A stretch of DNA of 64,000 bases from Salinibacterium sp. (lineage in GTDB: Bacteria; Actinomycetota; Actinomycetes; Actinomycetales; Microbacteriaceae), in contig JANXVG010000036.1 of assembly GCA_025351795.1 (NCBI GenBank), positions 1 to 64,000 on the forward strand. The letters are read 5' to 3'. This document shows, in pieces, positions 1 through 9,555 of this stretch. Within the stretch, counting starts at the first letter, position 1. Each line of letters starts with the position of its first letter. Under the pieces are notes generated by a model, which was not told the DNA's origin, ran no database searches, and was given only the letters and a program-made list of their open reading frames with translations. The position numbers and the translations under genes are program-made.

Positions 1-211
1 ACACCCTCAGGGACGCGACCCCGTGTGCTGCCTGCCCGCGAGGTGCCCCACAACGAGGAAGCCGGCAGTGAACGAGTTCGAAGTCCTCCTCGACGCGTTC
101 ACCGGTAACAGCTGGATCCCCCCACGAGCGAGCCTGACCACTGCCGCTATTGCACCGGTCACAACACGACCGGTCAGGGAAACGCTCGGCCACCCCAAAG
201 AACCTGACTAG

Positions 212-742
212 TTACTCGCCCGCGCGAGTGTGACGACCTACATTGTTGTTGTCGGAATCGTCTACAACTTGTTGCTCGCCGGGCTCGAAGGCGGAATCTC
301 GCTGGTGTGGGTGAACGGGGTGCTGCACGTCGCAATTCCGATCTACGCCGCGATCGACTGGATATTCTTCGGGGACCGGTCGGCACTGCGGTGGTCGAAA
401 TTCTGGATTGTGCTCGTGTACCCGATCGTGTGGATCGTTGTCGTGCTTATCCGCGGCAATCCACTGGTGCGGCTGACGGATCTGCGGCTAGTCAGCGACA
501 ACCGAAACCGGTTGCATTCGACCACGTTCACCCCACCGGATCTCGTTCACACCATTGCAGTCTCGCGCTCTTCTCGGGATCATCGGCATTGTGGTCGCGG
601 TGATTGCTGGCACCGGAGGGATGCTGTCGCTCGCGCGCTTCCGGGTCGCGTTCGGCAGTCAACTCGAGGTCGTGGCCACCATCCTAGCGATCGGGCGGGC
701 CACGATGTCGGAGACTTCCATCAACTCAGGGATGCCAGATAG
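212..742 (+). pseudogene. Decayed Pr6Pr-like integral membrane protein fragment
   Basis: The reading frame that opens at the GTG at 230 encodes a convincing membrane stretch (TTYIVVVGIVYNLLLAGLEG, then FWIVLVYPIVWIVVVLIRGN). This resembles the middle of Pr6Pr/FAR-17a-like membrane proteins. A TAG stop lies just upstream at 209-211, so the expected N-terminal helices are missing. After about base 480 the frame becomes low-complexity and Arg/His-rich, typical of out-of-frame GC-rich DNA, while another frame (from the TTG at 555) gives a second hydrophobic stretch (LLGIIGIVVAVIAGTGG). The simplest reading is a gene broken at both ends by frameshifts. Family assignment is tentative. Bases 1-211 show no gene I can support. 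Confidence 0.45.
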
Positions 743-1467
743 TACCGCGACGGCCACTCCCGCAGACGCCGGGGGGTGGCGCGCACGATCGCGCGCACGA
801 GGCCGAGAGCAGCGCGATAGCGACGAGGGTGAGTGGCTAGCCGATACGCTTCGCGCAGTACAGGCGGCAGCATGCCGGAGGTCAGACACCGCACGAGCGG
901 CATCCCGGGCTTGACCCACCACGGAACGGCAACCGGATGCAGCAGCTGGCGAGCGACCCGGCGCGCATCGTCGCTCACCACCAGGCGCGAGACCGCCGAC
1001 GCCCAATAGGTCGCGAATGCGGCCCGGGATTCTGGCCACGCGCCGATCGGTACCTGCAGTGCCTCGCCGAGCGCGGCGTGTGCGTGGTAAACCTCGTCTG
1101 CTTCGGTGCTGGAGAGTGCACCGTACAGTGCCTCATGCACCGTGGAGGCCGTTTCGTAGAGCGTGGCGGCGACCCACAGTTGGCGGTCGGCATCTATCGC
1201 GCCGATCACCCGGGAATGCGCTCGATCGACGTAGCCCGTCATCGCCGCCGCCTGATCAGACGTTCCGACGACCACGGCGTAGACGAATGTGAGGGTATTA
1301 CGCAGCCGCCGCATCGGTCGGCGCGCAAAATCGCTGTGTTCGGCAACGCCCGCGCCGACGACGGGGTCGGCGATCTGTAGGAGAATTGCGCGAGCGCCCC
1401 CCAGCACGAGCGCGCCGTCGCGCGCGAAACGCTCGACGGTAGCAGTAGGCACCCACCCATCGTGCAC
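721..1467 (-). CDS. DUF2236 / MpaB-like oxygenase family protein
   Basis: The product (about 248 residues from the GTG at 1467) has the look of the DUF2236 oxygenase MpaB/latex-clearing-like family: an N-terminal RDGALVLGGARAILLQIADP block, then VGAGVAEHSDFARRPMRRLR and a TLTFVYAVV segment, and a later PIGAWPESRAAF-like region. Members are predicted haem-dependent oxygenases or of unknown substrate; nothing here fixes the reaction. The track ORF runs to 1674, but that extension crosses the sucC promoter and has no family similarity. GTGs at 1467 or 1527 are more sensible starts, and neither has a strong ribosome site. The gene is divergent from sucC. Confidence 0.7.
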   Translation of the reverse strand: MHDGWVPTATVERFARDGALVLGGARAILLQIADPVVGAGVAEHSDFARRPMRRLRNTLTFVYAVVVGTSDQAAAMTGYVDRAHSRVIGAIDADRQLWVAATLYETASTVHEALYGALSSTEADEVYHAHAALGEALQVPIGAWPESRAAFATYWASAVSRLVVSDDARRVARQLLHPVAVPWWVKPGMPLVRCLTSGMLPPVLREAYRLATHPRRYRAALGLVRAIVRATPRRLREWPSRYYLASLS

Positions 1468-1538
1468 GAGTTGGCAAGAATGGGCGAACTTAATCGGCGC
1501 TGCTGACCACCCTGAGAGGGCATCCACCTTCAAGCGAG

Positions 1539-1544
1539 TAGAGT
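1539..1544 (+). promoter_or_regulatory. Predicted sucCD promoter -10 element
   Basis: TAGAGT fits an actinobacterial -10. Transcription would begin near 1550, giving a leader of about 80 bases before sucC. A five-codon ORF (MAKVS) starts at the ATG at 1550. Both 18-bp operator-like palindromes then lie downstream of the start site. Confidence 0.4.
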
Positions 1545-1559
1545 GCTCGATGGCTAAAG

Positions 1560-1593
1560 TCTCTTGACGTCGAGGTATCTCGAGGTCGAGACA
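1560..1593. promoter_or_regulatory. Tandem 18-bp palindromic operators upstream of sucC
   Basis: Two imperfect palindromes overlap by two bases: TCTCTTGACGTCGAGGTA (1560-1577) and TATCTCGAGGTCGAGACA (1576-1593). Each matches the single site upstream of icd (TATCTTGATGTCGAGATA, 20391-20408) at 15 of 18 positions. Sharing between two TCA-cycle genes, and nowhere else I noticed between genes, suggests a common transcription factor. Placement downstream of the predicted start site fits repression. The regulator is not identified. Confidence 0.6.
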
Positions 1594-1631
1594 ACGCCCA
1601 TTCACTCGCCCCCACGGATTGGAACCGCAGC

Positions 1632-2795
1632 GTGGATCTTTTCGAGTATCAGGCCCGAGACCTGTTCGAAGCATACGGAGTGCCCGTTCTGGCTGGCATC
1701 ATCGCCGACACACCGGAAGAAGCGAAAGCGGCAGCCGAGAAAATCGGTGGCACCGTCGTGGTCAAGGCGCAGGTCAAGGTCGGCGGCCGCGGCAAAGCCG
1801 GCGGTGTGAAGGTTGTGCACAACCCCGACGAGGCGTTTACAGCGGCCTCAGCCATCCTTGGCCTCGATATTAAGGGCCACGTCGTCAAGCGGGTCATGGT
1901 CGCCGCGGGCGCACGCATTGCCAAGGAGTACTACTTCTCGGTACTGCTTGATCGCGCCAATCGCTCCTACCTCTCGTTGTGCAGCGTCGAAGGTGGCATG
2001 GAAATCGAAGAGCTCGCGGTCGAGCGACCCGATGCTCTCGCGAAGATCGAGGTCAACCCACTCGCGGGCATCGACCTCGCGAAAGCGACAGAGATAGCGG
2101 TCGCCGGTGGCTTTGACGCAGCAACCGCAATCAAGGTGGCTCCCGTCATCGTCAAGCTCTACGACGTCTATGTGGGCGAAGACGCGACGCTCGTCGAGGT
2201 CAACCCTCTCGTACTCACCGAAGACGGCCACGTGCTTGCCCTCGACGGCAAAGTCACCCTCGACGAAAACGCCGATTTTCGTCACCCGAACCACGAAGCA
2301 CTCGAAGATGCGGATGCCGCCGACCCGCTCGAGGCGAAAGCCAAGGCCAATAACCTCAACTACGTGAAGCTCGACGGCGAGGTCGGCATCATCGGAAACG
2401 GTGCTGGCCTGGTCATGTCCACACTCGATGTGGTGTCATACGCCGGAGAGCGGCACGGTGGCGTGAAACCGGCAAACTTCCTTGACATCGGGGGCGGAGC
2501 GTCCGCTGCCGTCATGGCCGCTGGCCTCGATGTCATTCTCGGCGACCCGCAGGTGAAGAGCGTGTTTGTGAACGTCTTCGGCGGAATCACCGCGTGTGAT
2601 GCAGTGGCCAACGGAATCGTTGGCGCCCTAGCGACTCTCGGCGACACGGCGAGCAAGCCGCTCGTGGTGCGCCTCGATGGCAACAAGGTCGAGGAGGGTC
2701 GCGCGATTCTGCTCGCGGCCAAAAACCCGCTGGTAACCCTCGCAGACACCATGGACGAAGGCGCCGATAAGGCCGCCGAACTGGCTTCGAAGTAA
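1632..2795 (+). CDS. sucC: Succinate-CoA ligase [ADP-forming] subunit beta
   Basis: SucC pairs with SucD to interconvert succinyl-CoA and succinate with substrate-level ADP phosphorylation in the TCA cycle. The 387-residue product has full family length. It has the ATP-grasp N-terminus ([20 protein letters not shown], then [18 protein letters not shown]) and the C-terminal ligase-CoA domain ([36 protein letters not shown]). The GTG start is confirmed by the conserved MDLFEYQ opening. sucD follows after 11 bases, so the two are cotranscribed. Tandem palindromes in the leader suggest regulation shared with icd. Confidence 0.97.
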   Translation: MDLFEYQARDLFEAYGVPVLAGIIADTPEEAKAAAEKIGGTVVVKAQVKVGGRGKAGGVKVVHNPDEAFTAASAILGLDIKGHVVKRVMVAAGARIAKEYYFSVLLDRANRSYLSLCSVEGGMEIEELAVERPDALAKIEVNPLAGIDLAKATEIAVAGGFDAATAIKVAPVIVKLYDVYVGEDATLVEVNPLVLTEDGHVLALDGKVTLDENADFRHPNHEALEDADAADPLEAKAKANNLNYVKLDGEVGIIGNGAGLVMSTLDVVSYAGERHGGVKPANFLDIGGGASAAVMAAGLDVILGDPQVKSVFVNVFGGITACDAVANGIVGALATLGDTASKPLVVRLDGNKVEEGRAILLAAKNPLVTLADTMDEGADKAAELASK

Positions 2796-2806
2796 AGGGC
2801 GCGAAA

Positions 2807-3697
2807 ATGTCGATCTTCCTCAATAAGGACAACAAGGTCATCGTTCAGGGCATCACCGGCGGTGAAGGCACCAAGCACACCGCGCTCATGCTCAAGGCCG
2901 GTACGAAGGTCGTTGGCGGTGTCAATGCGCGCAAGGCGGGTACGACCGTCGAGCACGATGGAGGTATCTCGCTTCCGGTGTTCGGCACGGTAGCTCAGGC
3001 GATGGCAGAGACCGGAGCGGACACCTCCATTGTGTTCGTTCCACCGGCTTTCGCGAAAGACGCAGTAGTTGAGGCCATTGAGGCCGGAATTGCGCTCGTG
3101 GTCGTGATCACCGAGGGAATCCCGGTGCAGGACTCGGCCGAGTTCTGGGCCCTCGCCAAGAGTAAGGGCGGGGCGACTCGCATCATCGGACCGAACTGTC
3201 CAGGAATTATCACACCCGGTGAATCCCTCGTGGGCATCACCCCGGCAACGATCACCGGTAAGGGCCCGATCGGTCTTGTCTCGAAGTCAGGCACGCTGAC
3301 CTACCAGATGATGTACGAGTTGCGCGATCTCGGCTTCTCGACCGCCATCGGCATCGGTGGCGACCCCATCATCGGCACGACCCACATCGATGCGCTCGCG
3401 GCGTTCGAGGCAGACCCCGATACTACGGCGATCGTCATGATCGGCGAGATTGGTGGTGACGCCGAAGAGCGAGCGGCTGACTACATCAAGGCCAACCTGA
3501 CCAAGCCGGTTGTCGCATACGTCGCGGGTTTCACCGCGCCTGAGGGCAAGACCATGGGCCATGCCGGCGCGATCGTGTCGGCTGGCGCTGGCACGGCTCA
3601 GGGTAAGAAGGAAGCCCTGGAGGCAGCAGGCGTCAAGGTCGGTAAGACCCCGAGCGAGACCGCAGCACTCATGCGTGAGGTGCTTGCGGCCCTGTAA
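2807..3697 (+). CDS. sucD: Succinate-CoA ligase subunit alpha
   Basis: SucD carries the CoA-binding domain and the phosphorylated active-site histidine of succinyl-CoA synthetase. The 296-residue protein starts [18 protein letters not shown]. It has the Rossmann CoA-binding region ([11 protein letters not shown]) and the conserved [14 protein letters not shown]. Near the C-terminus, [13 protein letters not shown] contains the active-site His (GHAGA). Nothing is missing. It is immediately downstream of sucC. The next gene is convergent, so the transcript should end in the short gap 3698-3780, where I see no strong hairpin-T-run terminator. Confidence 0.97.
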   Translation: MSIFLNKDNKVIVQGITGGEGTKHTALMLKAGTKVVGGVNARKAGTTVEHDGGISLPVFGTVAQAMAETGADTSIVFVPPAFAKDAVVEAIEAGIALVVVITEGIPVQDSAEFWALAKSKGGATRIIGPNCPGIITPGESLVGITPATITGKGPIGLVSKSGTLTYQMMYELRDLGFSTAIGIGGDPIIGTTHIDALAAFEADPDTTAIVMIGEIGGDAEERAADYIKANLTKPVVAYVAGFTAPEGKTMGHAGAIVSAGAGTAQGKKEALEAAGVKVGKTPSETAALMREVLAAL

Positions 3698-3780
3698 CAG
3701 GCAACCCGGTATCGGAAAAGAGCGCGGAATCGTTGCCCAACCGAGCGCCGGTGGTCAGACTCGGCACTCGAACAGCTGCC

Positions 3781-4548
3781 TTAGTTCCGACTCGACCGAG
3801 GTGGTGGTGGCCATGCAGTCGCCCCGAGTTCGCGCGAAATATTTCGAGCGGTCTCACGAAGGTCGTTGAGCACATTGTCTTCTGGTGGCCATTCGCTTGA
3901 TGGCATAACCACGGATACCGCGGCAATCACGCTGCCACTCGAGTCGACCACCGGGGCGGCAATCGAGGATTCCCCGAGCACAGCTTCGTCCTCTTCGGTG
4001 GCGATCCCCCGCTCAGCGATCTGTGCGAACTGCAGACTCAGCTTCGCCGGGTCGGTGATGGTGTCGCCGGTGAGGCTGCGCAACGGTCTGCTGAGCAGGT
4101 CATCCGCAGCATCCGGGTTATAGGCGAGAAGCACCTTGCCCATCGCGGACGCGTGGGCAGGGATCGAGAGGCCCGTTTCGGGCATCTGCTGGCTGCCGTC
4201 TGGCCGGCGGTTGTGGTGGATGATGATGACCTCGTCGAAAAGTTCGGCACCCAGTCGTGTCGAGAGTCCCGTTCGCCGGGCGAGTTCGCGGGTCCAGCGC
4301 ATGGCTCGCGCTCGCACATCGAGCGTGTCGAGGTAGACGTTAGAGAGCTTGAGTAGGGCGGGCCCGAGCATGTAGCGGTTGCTGTTTGGTTCCTTGGCCA
4401 CGAGGCCGTGCGACTGAAGAGATTTGACGATCCCATGCACCGTGGACGGCGGCAACTCCAGGGCCGCCGCCAGCTCGGTGATGCCGAGGTGCCTCGCCCC
4501 CTGCAGCGACGACAGTACTTTCGCTGCGCGATCGATCGCCTGAATCAC
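3781..4548 (-). CDS. IclR-family regulator of the glycerol/dihydroxyacetone genes
   Basis: IclR-type proteins have an N-terminal winged helix and a C-terminal effector domain. Here AIDRAAKVLSSL, ITELAAALELPPSTVHGIVK and SHGLVAKEPNSNRYMLGP form the DNA-binding half. PETGLSIPAHASAMGKVLLA and RGIATEEDEAVLGESSIAAP form the ligand domain. I place the start at the GTG at 4548 (VIQAIDRA) because GGGAGGT lies five bases upstream; the track start at 4587 lacks a site. The gene is divergent from glpF-dhaKLM, with a perfect palindrome between them, so it probably represses or activates that operon as GylR does in Streptomyces. The effector is inferred, perhaps glycerol, dihydroxyacetone or a phosphate ester. 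Confidence 0.88.
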   Translation of the reverse strand: MIQAIDRAAKVLSSLQGARHLGITELAAALELPPSTVHGIVKSLQSHGLVAKEPNSNRYMLGPALLKLSNVYLDTLDVRARAMRWTRELARRTGLSTRLGAELFDEVIIIHHNRRPDGSQQMPETGLSIPAHASAMGKVLLAYNPDAADDLLSRPLRSLTGDTITDPAKLSLQFAQIAERGIATEEDEAVLGESSIAAPVVDSSGSVIAAVSVVMPSSEWPPEDNVLNDLRETARNISRELGATAWPPPPRSSRN

Positions 4549-4612
4549 CACTGACCTCCCGCTGTTTCTCTCATTATGGCGCAGCAACGCTAAAAGTCGT
4601 TCAGCTGAACTA

Positions 4613-4656
4613 TTGACACAGCACCGATCTACGTACCATATTCGACATTGTCGAAT
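4613..4656 (+). promoter_or_regulatory. Promoter and IclR operator of the glpF-dhaKLM operon
   Basis: A consensus -35 (TTGACA, 4613-4618) is followed 18 bases later by CATATT (4637-4642). Overlapping this -10 and the likely start site is a perfect inverted repeat, ATTCGACA-T-TGTCGAAT (4640-4656). This is a classic repressor position and suits the divergent IclR-family gene. Confidence 0.65.
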
Positions 4657-4725
4657 GACATTCCAAATTTATGAACGTCTGCGGCACTCGTCGCATCGCC
4701 ACTTCACATGTTCAAAGGAGAACTC

Positions 4726-5481
4726 ATGGATGAGAACAAGCAGTGGCAAAAGCTCACTGCAGAATTCCTCGGAACCGCCTTCCTCGTATTCATCGGGGTC
4801 GGATCTGTTCCGGCAACGCTCATCGTGAACGGTAAAGCACCATTCACGATGGCCGACCTCGGTTTCATCTCACTCGCGTTCGGCACCGTCGTCATCGCAA
4901 CGGTGTATGTATTTGGCTACATTGGCGGAAACCACATCAATCCGGCGGTCACACTGGGTCTTGCTGTCACTGGCAAGTTTCCCTGGCGCGAAGTTCCCGG
5001 CTATTTGCTGGCCCAACTTCTCGGCGCGATCGTGGGGGCAGTCACGATCGTTGGCGTGCTCGGCCCGAAGGCAAGCGAGGTCGGACTCGGTGTCGCGTCT
5101 TACGGTCCGACCGTGCCGATCTATCAGGCATTCATTGCCGAGTTCGTGGGCACGTTTATCCTCGTGTTTACGGTCTTTGGCGTCATCCACCGCAAGGCGG
5201 CTCCCGGGTTCGCGGGGCTCGTCATCGGTCTAGTCGTATTTGCGGCGATCATCCCGGTTGCCCCGACCACGGGCGCATCCATCAACCCGGCACGCACCAC
5301 GGGCCCGATGCTCGTTCAGCAGCTTCTGGGCGGCACCGTGCACTGGGAGCAGTGGCCCGTGTACGTGATTGCCGAACTCGCCGCTGGCATCGCTGCCGGG
5401 CTCTTCTTCGGGTTGATCTCGAAGACGAGCGCTGACACGACTACCCTCACTGAAGCACTGACCGAAGAGAAGGCACGGTAA
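4726..5481 (+). CDS. MIP-family channel (glycerol facilitator / aquaporin)
   Basis: The protein (251 residues) is an aquaporin-fold channel with six membrane helices and two half-helix motifs: HINPAVTLGLA (first NPA) and ASINPARTTGPM (second NPA). I choose the ATG at 4726 (MDENKQW) because AAAGGAG sits five bases before it; the track ATG at 4708 lies upstream of that site. Its position as first gene before dhaK argues for glycerol or dihydroxyacetone entry. However, the second NPAR is followed by T, where GlpF-type glycerol channels usually have D, so selectivity is uncertain. It overlaps dhaK by one base. Confidence 0.88.
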   Translation: MDENKQWQKLTAEFLGTAFLVFIGVGSVPATLIVNGKAPFTMADLGFISLAFGTVVIATVYVFGYIGGNHINPAVTLGLAVTGKFPWREVPGYLLAQLLGAIVGAVTIVGVLGPKASEVGLGVASYGPTVPIYQAFIAEFVGTFILVFTVFGVIHRKAAPGFAGLVIGLVVFAAIIPVAPTTGASINPARTTGPMLVQQLLGGTVHWEQWPVYVIAELAAGIAAGLFFGLISKTSADTTTLTEALTEEKAR

Positions 5482-6479
5482 TGAAGAAGCTCATCAACAA
5501 CCCCGACCACGTGCTCGCGGACTCGCTCGTCGGAGTCGCGGCAGCGCATCCAGAACTGAACGTCGATCACATCAACCGCATCATCTACCGCGGCACCCCC
5601 ACGAGGAAGGACAAAGTAGCGCTTATCTCGGGAGGGGGTTCTGGTCACGAGCCGTTGCACGGCGGCTTTGTCGGACTCGGGATGCTCGATGCCGCGTGTG
5701 CTGGCGAGGTGTTCACCTCGCCGACGCCCGACCAGATGCACGAGGCAACCAAGGTTGCTGACTCTGGAGCCGGCGTGCTGCACATCGTTAAGAACTACAC
5801 GGGCGATGTGATGAACTTCGAGATGGCCGCGGAGATGGCGGAGGCGGAGACGGGTGTGAAGGTGGCGTCCGTCGTCACGACTGACGACGTGGCCGTCGAG
5901 GACTCCACGTGGACAGCGGGGCGTCGTGGCGTCGGCATCACGGTGCTGCTCGAGAAGATCGTGGGCGCTGCAGCCGAAGAAGGTCGCGATCTCGCCGCCG
6001 TGACGGCGCTGGCCAAGCACATCAACGACTCGGGCCGCTCGATGGGTATGGCGCTCACGAGCTGCACGGTGCCAGCAGCAGGCAAGCCAACATTCGAGAT
6101 TCCGGATGACATGATGGAGATCGGCGTGGGCATCCACGGCGAACCCGGGCGTCATCGCGTGCCGCTCGCGAGCGCGGCGGAGATCGCCCAGCAGCTTGTC
6201 GAACCGATCCTCGTCGACTTCGACTTCACGGGCTCGCCGACGATCGTTATGCTCAACGGCATGGGTGGATCGCCGCTGATCGAGCTGTATGTCATGTACG
6301 GCGAGGTCGCAAAAATTTTGCAGAAGTCAGGAATCACGATCGCCCGCAATCTCGTTGGCAACTACATCACGAGTCTCGACATGGCTGGCTGTTCCGTCAC
6401 TCTTCTGAAGGTGAACGACGAACTGCTCGGCCTGTGGGATGCTCCGGTAAACACGGCCGGACTGCGCTGGGGAGTATAA
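5481..6479 (+). CDS. dhaK: PTS-type dihydroxyacetone kinase, substrate-binding subunit DhaK
   Basis: DhaK binds dihydroxyacetone covalently through a histidine and passes it to DhaL-ADP for phosphorylation. The 332-residue protein has the family opening [18 protein letters not shown], the [15 protein letters not shown] substrate loop, and [14 protein letters not shown], which holds the nucleophilic His. Length matches stand-alone DhaK rather than the ATP-dependent DhaKL fusion. It is translationally coupled to glpF (shared ATG/TAATG) and is four bases from dhaL. Confidence 0.96.
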   Translation: MKKLINNPDHVLADSLVGVAAAHPELNVDHINRIIYRGTPTRKDKVALISGGGSGHEPLHGGFVGLGMLDAACAGEVFTSPTPDQMHEATKVADSGAGVLHIVKNYTGDVMNFEMAAEMAEAETGVKVASVVTTDDVAVEDSTWTAGRRGVGITVLLEKIVGAAAEEGRDLAAVTALAKHINDSGRSMGMALTSCTVPAAGKPTFEIPDDMMEIGVGIHGEPGRHRVPLASAAEIAQQLVEPILVDFDFTGSPTIVMLNGMGGSPLIELYVMYGEVAKILQKSGITIARNLVGNYITSLDMAGCSVTLLKVNDELLGLWDAPVNTAGLRWGV

Positions 6480-6483
6480 GAAT

Positions 6484-7122
6484 ATGATTGAAGGCACCGT
6501 CTCGCTCGGGCAACTTGTCGACTGGTTGTCGCGATTCTGCGACGTGGTAACCGAGCAACGCAGTTACCTCACGGAACTCGACTCCGCGATCGGCGATGCC
6601 GACCACGGAGCGAACATGACGCGCGGAATGACCGCTGTCATGAAAAAAATCGGTGCCTCTCCTGCTGGTGCCGCTGACGAGTTGTTCAAGACGGTCGGTA
6701 TGACCCTCGTGACCTCGGTCGGCGGTGCCAGCGGCCCGCTCTACGGAACGTTCTTCCTGCGCATGGGCATGGCGGCGGGGCCCGTGACGGAATTTAATCG
6801 GGCGGCCTTATCTGCCGCGTTGCATGCCGGCCTCGATGGTGTTGTCGCGAGGGGTAAAGCCGAGGCGGGCGACAAGACGATGTTTGATGCACTGTCACCG
6901 GCCCTCGACGCTTTCGACGCGGCTACCGGTGACGGCATTGCCGCCGCAGCTGTCGCCGCGTTCGCTGCTGCGGCGAAAGGGCGAGACGCTACGGAGGCGC
7001 TCGTGGCTCGCAAGGGGCGCGCGAGCTACCTAGGAGAGCGCAGTATCGGTCATATCGATCCTGGGGCCACCTCGACAACGCTGCTGTTCCAGGCACTGTC
7101 CGACGTGCTCACCAAGGAGTAG
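6484..7122 (+). CDS. dhaL: PTS-type dihydroxyacetone kinase, ADP-binding subunit DhaL
   Basis: DhaL holds a permanently bound ADP that is rephosphorylated by DhaM, and it transfers the phosphate to DhaK-bound dihydroxyacetone. The 212-residue protein has the Mg-ADP aspartate motif SAIGDADHGANMTRGM near residue 37, the nucleotide-cap segment SVGGASGPLYGTFF, and a C-terminal DPGATSTTLLFQAL. This is the full expected length. It lies between dhaK and the dhaM fusion in a tight operon. Confidence 0.96.
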   Translation: MIEGTVSLGQLVDWLSRFCDVVTEQRSYLTELDSAIGDADHGANMTRGMTAVMKKIGASPAGAADELFKTVGMTLVTSVGGASGPLYGTFFLRMGMAAGPVTEFNRAALSAALHAGLDGVVARGKAEAGDKTMFDALSPALDAFDAATGDGIAAAAVAAFAAAAKGRDATEALVARKGRASYLGERSIGHIDPGATSTTLLFQALSDVLTKE

Positions 7123-7124
7123 CA

Positions 7125-9521
7125 GTGATCGGCATAGTGGTGGTGTCGCATAGCCCGCGGCTCGCCCAAGCCGCAGTCGAGCTGGCTCTCGAAATGGTGC
7201 ATGGCGACACGCCTGCCATCGCGATAGCGGCCGGCGCCGGCGCGGGCATAACGGGAACGGATGCCGTGAAGGTCTCCGAGGCAATCGCGCGGGTCTCCGG
7301 CCCAGACGGCGTGCTCGTCATGATGGATCTTGGCTCGGCCGTGTTGAGCGCTGAAATGGCACTCGAGTTTGTGACCAACCCTGATGTCGAGATTCGTCTC
7401 ACGAGCGCGCCCTTTGTCGAAGGACTACTCGCTGGGGTCGTGAGTGCCGCTGGCGGGGCATCCCTCGCAGCTGTCGAACGCGAGGCGATCGGCGCACTCG
7501 CCGCGAAACAGAGCCAGCTCGGAGATTTCCCCGCCGCCGCGCCAGAGGTCCTTGAGACCCCGGACTTCTCTGCCGAGGTCACGATTTGTAATCCAGACGG
7601 CGTGCACGCGCGCCCAGCGGCAATGATCATCGGGGCATTGGGCGGCCTTGATGCGCGCGTGTCGATGGCTAACCGTCGCACGCGAAAGCCGGCCGTGTCG
7701 ATCACGGGACCGACATCGTTGCTCACTCCGGGGGCTCGCACGGGTGACGTGCTCGTGGTCTCGACAGCGGGGTCACAGGCCGCTGAGGCGCTCGCAGCAG
7801 TGACGAAACTGGTGGCTGCCGGCTTCGGAGAACTCGAGGCCGCTGTGCCCGCGATTGCGGTGCCAGGGAATACTGCGCCGCGAGGGGGTCCGCTCGGGGT
7901 GAGCCCCGGTCGGGCGGCGGGTCCCATCCTTCACCTGGCGGAGCCGCTCACGAAGCCCGCGGCGCAGGTGGCACTGCCAGCCGAGGCACGTGCGGCGGAG
8001 GCTGCGCGGATCGGGGTCGCTGCGGCATCCGTCTCAGCGATGTTGAACGATCGCGCGTCGCACCTGAGCGGTACGGCCAAGCACATTCTTGAGGCCACGG
8101 CAATGATGGCCGTCGACCCAGGGTTTACCGGGGATGCCGAGGCGCTCGTCACCGACCGTGGCGAGCACGCGGAGCACGCAGTATGGGCGACGATCGACTC
8201 GCTCGTCGAGGTGTTCACCGGGGTCGGCGGCAGAACGGCCGAGCGTATCGCTGACCTGCAGGATGTGCGAAACCGGGTGGTCTCCGAGCTCCTTGGTCGC
8301 CCAGCGCCCGGCGTTCCTTCTCGCGTCGAGCCATTCGTGCTTGTTGCTCGCGACCTCGCTCCCGCTGATACGGCTGTCCTCGACCCTTCCCTGTGCCGCG
8401 CTCTTGTGACGGCGGAAGGCGGTCCGACCTCACACACGGCGATCCTCGCTCGCTCGCTTGGCATCCCGGCGATTGTCGCGGCACCCGCGGCACTCGACCT
8501 CCCCGAAGGGAGCATCGTGATCGTCGATGGTTCACTCGGCGAGATCATCACGAACCCGACCGCTGAGCAAATCTCGTCGGTCTCGACCGATACGGCGGTT
8601 GATTTCGACGGCACCGGGCGCACGGCAGACGGTCATCGCGTGCACCTGCTCGCCAATGTCGGCTCGCCCGCTAGCGTCGCCGAAGCCGTCGCAGCCAGGG
8701 CCGAGGGCGTCGGCCTGTTCCGCACCGAGTTCTGCTTTCTCGATCGCGCCGAGGCCCCGACGGTCGATGAGCAGGTCGCCGCGTACCGCACGGTTCTTGG
8801 CGCATTCCCGGGCCAGAAAGTGATCGTGCGCACACTTGACGCCGGAGCAGACAAGCCACTCAGCTTCGTCAGTACCGCGTACGAGCAGAACCCGGCGCTC
8901 GGCCTTCGGGGGTTTCGTACCTCGTGGCGCAAACCCGGGCTGCTCGATGACCAGTTGCGGGCGATCGCCATCGCAGCGAGTGCCGAGAAAGCGGATGTTG
9001 GCGTCATGGCCCCGATGATTAGCACGGCTTCCGAGGCGGCCGAGTTCGCCGTACTCTGTGCTGCACACGGCCTCGATGCGGTTGGCGTCATGATCGAGAC
9101 TCCTTCGGCCGCGCTAACCGCCGAGGATCTGCTCGCGCACGTCACGTTCGCAAGCCTGGGAACGAACGATCTCACCCAATACACGATGGCCGCCGATCGC
9201 CTTGTCGGCGATCTCGCGCTGCTCAACGATCCGTGGCAACCCGCGGTACTGCGCGCCATTGAGTTGGCCTGTGCGGCCGGGCAGCGCGTCGGAAAGCCGG
9301 TAGGCGTATGTGGCGAGGCCGCTGCTGATCCGCTTCTGGCAACCGTGCTGGTTGGGCTCGGCGCGACGAGCCTGTCGATGTCAGCGCGCGCCCTCGGTCG
9401 GGTCGCAGCCTCGCTCGCCTCAGCGACGGCTGAGCAGTGCCGTGCCGCCGCCGAGGTGGCCACGGCAGCAACTGATCCGGCCGAAGCGCGGGCGGCCGTG
9501 CGCGTCGTGCTCGGGCGCTAA
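7125..9521 (+). CDS. dhaM: DhaM-HPr-Enzyme I fusion phosphotransferase
   Basis: The protein (798 residues, GTG start two bases after dhaL) carries a whole PTS relay. Residues 1-125 are the EIIA-Man-like DhaM domain with His9 in VVVSHSPRLA. About 148-235 is HPr, with its histidine near residue 160 (NPDGVHARPAAMI). About 250-490 is the Enzyme I N-terminal part with the phosphohistidine in GGPTSHTAILARSLGIP. About 500-790 is the PEP-binding barrel (VGLFRTEFCFL, NPALGLRGFR, GTNDLTQYTMAADR) ending with the catalytic Cys motif GVCGEAAADP. E. coli DhaM stops after a partial EI domain at roughly 470 residues. This version looks able to take phosphate directly from PEP without separate PtsI and PtsH. 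Confidence 0.93.
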   Translation: MIGIVVVSHSPRLAQAAVELALEMVHGDTPAIAIAAGAGAGITGTDAVKVSEAIARVSGPDGVLVMMDLGSAVLSAEMALEFVTNPDVEIRLTSAPFVEGLLAGVVSAAGGASLAAVEREAIGALAAKQSQLGDFPAAAPEVLETPDFSAEVTICNPDGVHARPAAMIIGALGGLDARVSMANRRTRKPAVSITGPTSLLTPGARTGDVLVVSTAGSQAAEALAAVTKLVAAGFGELEAAVPAIAVPGNTAPRGGPLGVSPGRAAGPILHLAEPLTKPAAQVALPAEARAAEAARIGVAAASVSAMLNDRASHLSGTAKHILEATAMMAVDPGFTGDAEALVTDRGEHAEHAVWATIDSLVEVFTGVGGRTAERIADLQDVRNRVVSELLGRPAPGVPSRVEPFVLVARDLAPADTAVLDPSLCRALVTAEGGPTSHTAILARSLGIPAIVAAPAALDLPEGSIVIVDGSLGEIITNPTAEQISSVSTDTAVDFDGTGRTADGHRVHLLANVGSPASVAEAVAARAEGVGLFRTEFCFLDRAEAPTVDEQVAAYRTVLGAFPGQKVIVRTLDAGADKPLSFVSTAYEQNPALGLRGFRTSWRKPGLLDDQLRAIAIAASAEKADVGVMAPMISTASEAAEFAVLCAAHGLDAVGVMIETPSAALTAEDLLAHVTFASLGTNDLTQYTMAADRLVGDLALLNDPWQPAVLRAIELACAAGQRVGKPVGVCGEAAADPLLATVLVGLGATSLSMSARALGRVAASLASATAEQCRAAAEVATAATDPAEARAAVRVVLGR

Positions 9522-9555
9522 CGATACCGGGGCAGCCCTTGCGTACACTTCGCTC

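Noticed and set aside
1239-1523. Minus-strand ORF starting MPSQGGQQRR
   Set aside because: It is a frame shadow of the DUF2236 gene with no family features, although its ATG has a plausible upstream AAGGTGG.
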